Shown here: positions 61,729 through 64,000 of the stretch, in pieces | Position numbering within the stretch: the stretch's first letter is position 1 | Layout: each line of letters opens with the position of its first letter | Made by a program: the position numbers and the translations under genes | From: Shewanella japonica | Lineage (GTDB): Bacteria > Pseudomonadota > Gammaproteobacteria > Enterobacterales > Shewanellaceae | Length of the DNA stretch: 64,000 nucleotides | NCBI RefSeq assembly: GCF_002075795.1 | Contig: NZ_CP020472.1 | Span: 4,582,501 to 4,646,500, forward strand | Direction: 5' to 3' | Notes under the pieces: generated by a model | What the model saw: only the letters and a program-made list of their open reading frames with translations | The model's database searches: none | What the model was told of the DNA's origin: nothing

Positions 61729-62099
61729 GGAAATGCCTATTTAACAATGCAATAAATACAACTGGAACGCGCTTCTGAATATTCCGTTGTCAAAGAGGAG
61801 CCAACAAGAATTAAGGTCTATTTTGAAGGAAACATAAAAGGTCAACGAATCGCTGATGAAGGATCGCATCATACCAATGCAGGCAGCATTGCGTTCATCA
61901 GCCCCAAACTGATACGGCTAACACTGCGGTAAAATTAAGATAAAAACGATAATAAAAACATAAGCAGACCTTATATTAGCAATTAAGCGTTAATATTCAG
62001 GCCTTTTACCCGCCACCTCACACTTTACGCATTTCATCAACAGCAAGATAACGTTAATAACATATACTAAACACTCCTTCACTTTATCCCATAGGAAAA
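61729..62099. other. Divergent intergenic region with nested inverted repeats
   Basis: In this 371-bp region a 9-bp perfect inverted repeat (gctgatgaa 61852-61860, ttcatcagc 61894-61902) encloses an inner aatgc-aggca-gcatt hairpin (61876-61890). No T-run follows. A ribosome-binding site (tagga) precedes the porin ATG. The structure may be a small-RNA, operator or repeat element. Confidence 0.55.
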
Positions 62100-63392
62100 A
62101 TGATGACTCGTTATTCACTTGCCGCTACCTGCATTGCTTTAGCGTTATCCACGACTGCCAATGCAAGCTCGATTGAAGAAGAGCTAAAAGCGTTAAAAGA
62201 ACGAATTGAACAGCTAGAAGCACAACAAGAGGCTGCCAATAAAACGCAGCAACCCGTACAACAGGATGTTGTCGTCATCAATGAAGTTGAAGTCGTCGAA
62301 GCTTTGGAAACGGTTGAGAAAACCGAAGCCAAGGTCAACTTTGGTGGCGCAGTACGAGTCAATTACTCCTATGAAGACTTTAATGATGCTAATGCCGATC
62401 GTGGTGGTGATTTTGACTTCGACCTATTTAGAATCGACGTTTCGGGCAGTTACGGCGACTTAATCTATTCAGCACAATACCGTTGGTTTGAGTACATGAA
62501 TGTGGTGCAACATGCATGGATTGGCTATAACTTTGACGAGCATCAACAAGGTAAAATCGGGGTCACTCAGGTGCCGTTCGGCATGCTCACCTACGCATCG
62601 AATAACTACTTTTTCAGTTCTAACTTTTATCTTGGTCTAGAAGATGACCATGATATGGGCCTAAATTACACATACAAAAGCGACGTAAACCGTTTTGATG
62701 TCGCCTTTTATAAGAATGATGAACAAGGTGGAATTGATGGGTTTGTGTCAGATCGTACTGACCGCTATGCCTACGATGTCGTGGGAATTCGCTTAGATGG
62801 CGAGGATGCTTATGATGCACCAACAGCAGGTTATGAAGCCGGTGAAGTCAACACCTTTAATCTGCGTTACGCCCACAATTTTACTTTTGACAAACTGGGC
62901 GTTGAATTAGGCGGCTCAGTACAAGCTGGCCAATTAGAAATTGCTAACGGCACTGATGGTGACAATTTTGCGGCAGCGATTCACGGTATTCTCGATTATG
63001 ATCGCTGGAACGTGAAATTACAGGTCACTGATTATGAGTACAATGTCGATGGTATGGACGTTGACCGTATAGTGGTTGCAGCTTATCACTTCTATGACTC
63101 CATCCCAGCCGAAGCGACCACTTACATCGCAAATGTCGCATACAGCTTGCCGATTGATTTTGGCCCAGTATCTAACTTAACTTTTTATAACGATTATTCA
63201 TTGGTTACAGGTAAGTCTGCATCACTTGAAGACACCTTTATGAATGTTACGGGTATGGCAGTGTCAGCAGGAGGTCTTTACACCTACTTCGATTATGTTG
63301 TTGCCGAAAACCAACCTTTTATTGGCGGCACTATGGTCGGTAATGGCGATACTAACAAGCGCTTTAACATTAACTTTGGCTACTATTTCTAA
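62100..63392 (+). CDS. Porin with N-terminal coiled coil (phosphate-selective porin O/P-like)
   Basis: The 430-residue protein has a signal peptide (1-22, TTANA), a coiled coil (about 24-50, EEELKALKERIEQLEAQQEA), a Val/Glu-rich spacer and a beta-barrel from about 80 to 430 (VNFGGAVRVNYSY, DFDFDLFRIDVSGSYGDL, GKIGVTQVPFGML, C-terminal NFGYYF). The R-x-D-x-x-G start of the barrel and the Q-x-P-F-G strand are typical of Porin_O_P-like porins of Shewanella and Vibrio. The coiled coil probably trimerises or reaches the cell wall. The solute is not evident. It has its own terminator. Confidence 0.82.
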   Translation: MMTRYSLAATCIALALSTTANASSIEEELKALKERIEQLEAQQEAANKTQQPVQQDVVVINEVEVVEALETVEKTEAKVNFGGAVRVNYSYEDFNDANADRGGDFDFDLFRIDVSGSYGDLIYSAQYRWFEYMNVVQHAWIGYNFDEHQQGKIGVTQVPFGMLTYASNNYFFSSNFYLGLEDDHDMGLNYTYKSDVNRFDVAFYKNDEQGGIDGFVSDRTDRYAYDVVGIRLDGEDAYDAPTAGYEAGEVNTFNLRYAHNFTFDKLGVELGGSVQAGQLEIANGTDGDNFAAAIHGILDYDRWNVKLQVTDYEYNVDGMDVDRIVVAAYHFYDSIPAEATTYIANVAYSLPIDFGPVSNLTFYNDYSLVTGKSASLEDTFMNVTGMAVSAGGLYTYFDYVVAENQPFIGGTMVGNGDTNKRFNINFGYYF

Positions 63393-63420
63393 TCGCTTAT
63401 TGCGTTATTAAAGAAGACAA

Positions 63421-63456
63421 TATGCCCGATTATCACTCGATAAACGGGCATATTTT
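63421..63456 (+). terminator. Terminator of the porin gene
   Basis: The stem tatgcccg / cgggcata has an inner ttatc/gataa extension and a tail of T. It lies 28 bases after the stop. Confidence 0.88.
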
Positions 63457-63557
63457 TATCATGTTGCGCGCTCTGGCCTTTCTTTGATTTCTTCACTTTT
63501 ACTTCATCTTTGCAGCTTTTTTCCCACTTGATGCAAGCTAATTACTGACAAAAAAAA

Positions 63558-63582
63558 GCCCATCAATCAAAGAGAGATGGGC
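63558..63582 (-). terminator. Terminator of the partial porin gene (minus strand)
   Basis: A 7-bp stem (gcccatc / gatgggc) with an 11-base loop is followed on the minus strand by eight T residues (63550-63557). It lies about 40 bases beyond the stop. Confidence 0.82.
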
Positions 63583-63620
63583 AAAAAAGGTAAATGATGA
63601 AATATGAAAAAAAGCGCTAA

Positions 63621-64000
63621 TTACACCTCGAATTTGTAATAAATGTAGAATCGAGTATCCGTTAGGTCGTCGCCTGTCGCGTAATTAACAATGGCATGGC
63701 GAGCTCGAACACTTAAGCCTTCCACGTATTCAGTTAAGTCATAACGGACTGACAAATCGGTTTCGTCGATATCTTGGCTTGAATCACCATCAACTTGATA
63801 ATTTGCATAATTCAAATAAGCACTCACCCCATTCAAGGCAGAGCTAGGGGCAAATCGATAAGCTAACTGTGCACCATAGGCATCTTCATTCGCTCGACTC
63901 GATTGAACAACTTGCTGAATGATTACTTTTTCATCACCAAATGGCGCAATGATATTCCCGTCACCAGTAGTGACGTATTTCACTGTTGCATCAAAGCCAT
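63621..64000 (-). CDS. Outer-membrane porin, C-terminal part (partial, OprD-like)
   Basis: The frame is open to the window edge: GFDATVKYV continues upstream of the first possible start, so this is the C-terminal part of a longer gene. Visible are about 126 residues of alternating amphipathic strands (AYGAQLAYRFAP, GVSAYLNYANYQ, ETDLSVRYDL, LSVRARHAIVNYATG) and the end RFYIYYKFEV. The strand pattern resembles OprD/chitoporin-type barrels, with an R-x-R-x-A strand before the terminal one. Which porin it is cannot be settled from the fragment. Confidence 0.72.
   Translation of the reverse strand, partial: GFDATVKYVTTGDGNIIAPFGDEKVIIQQVVQSSRANEDAYGAQLAYRFAPSSALNGVSAYLNYANYQVDGDSSQDIDETDLSVRYDLTEYVEGLSVRARHAIVNYATGDDLTDTRFYIYYKFEV

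Overview
The window looks like chromosomal DNA from a marine gammaproteobacterium, most likely Shewanella. The grounds are a six-gene ferrosome-type cluster like that of S. putrefaciens, two secreted S8-family proteins with GlyGly-CTERM tails, many outer-membrane beta-barrels, an AT-leaning composition and a kappa-carrageenase for red-algal polysaccharide. I saw no rRNA, tRNA, CRISPR array, transposase or phage gene. The genus call is inference from gene content.

Layout. 1-8.2 kb: MAPEG membrane protein (cut by the edge), ThrE-type exporter, small porin-like barrel, POTRA/Omp85-like barrel, small lipoprotein, SBP_bac_3-like periplasmic protein, chemoreceptor. 8.4-21.5 kb: secreted proteolysis region with an active subtilase, a divergently transcribed subtilase homologue that has lost its catalytic Asp and Ser, a ToxR/CadC-like regulator with a beta-propeller sensor, and a secreted S9 prolyl-oligopeptidase. 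21.6-22.5 kb: LysR regulator.

22.6-35.7 kb: iron region. A ferrosome (fez-type) cluster with a P1B-6-like ATPase, two small HMA-like proteins, a His/Met-rich membrane protein and two small membrane proteins is followed by a ferric-siderophore uptake locus (FhuB-, FhuD-, FhuC- and FhuF-like proteins plus a TonB receptor) and an AraC/GyrI regulator. Three Fur-box-like sites lie at 22645, 23522 and 34704, so uptake and intracellular storage of iron are probably derepressed together.

36-45.7 kb: an AhpD-like protein and a DsbA/FrnE-like protein preceded by two perfect 16-bp palindromes, a diguanylate cyclase followed by six 14-bp tandem repeats, a HAD hydrolase, a TetR regulator whose own promoter carries a related operator, an RND efflux operon whose membrane-fusion gene is frameshifted, and a divergent LysR regulator. 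45.8-50 kb: an unrecognised four-gene envelope operon. 50.7-57 kb: kappa-carrageenase, a helical-repeat protein, a DUF3857/transglutaminase membrane fusion flanked by a 33-bp direct repeat, and a DUF3144 gene. 57.3-64 kb: CpdB-like nucleotidase, a 1-kb gene-free stretch with extreme strand asymmetry, a BamA/TamA-like barrel, a porin and a porin cut by the window edge.

Most start codons follow the longest open frame. Where ribosome-binding sites or overlaps argued otherwise I moved them and said so. Functions come from motif recognition by eye; no database search was run.
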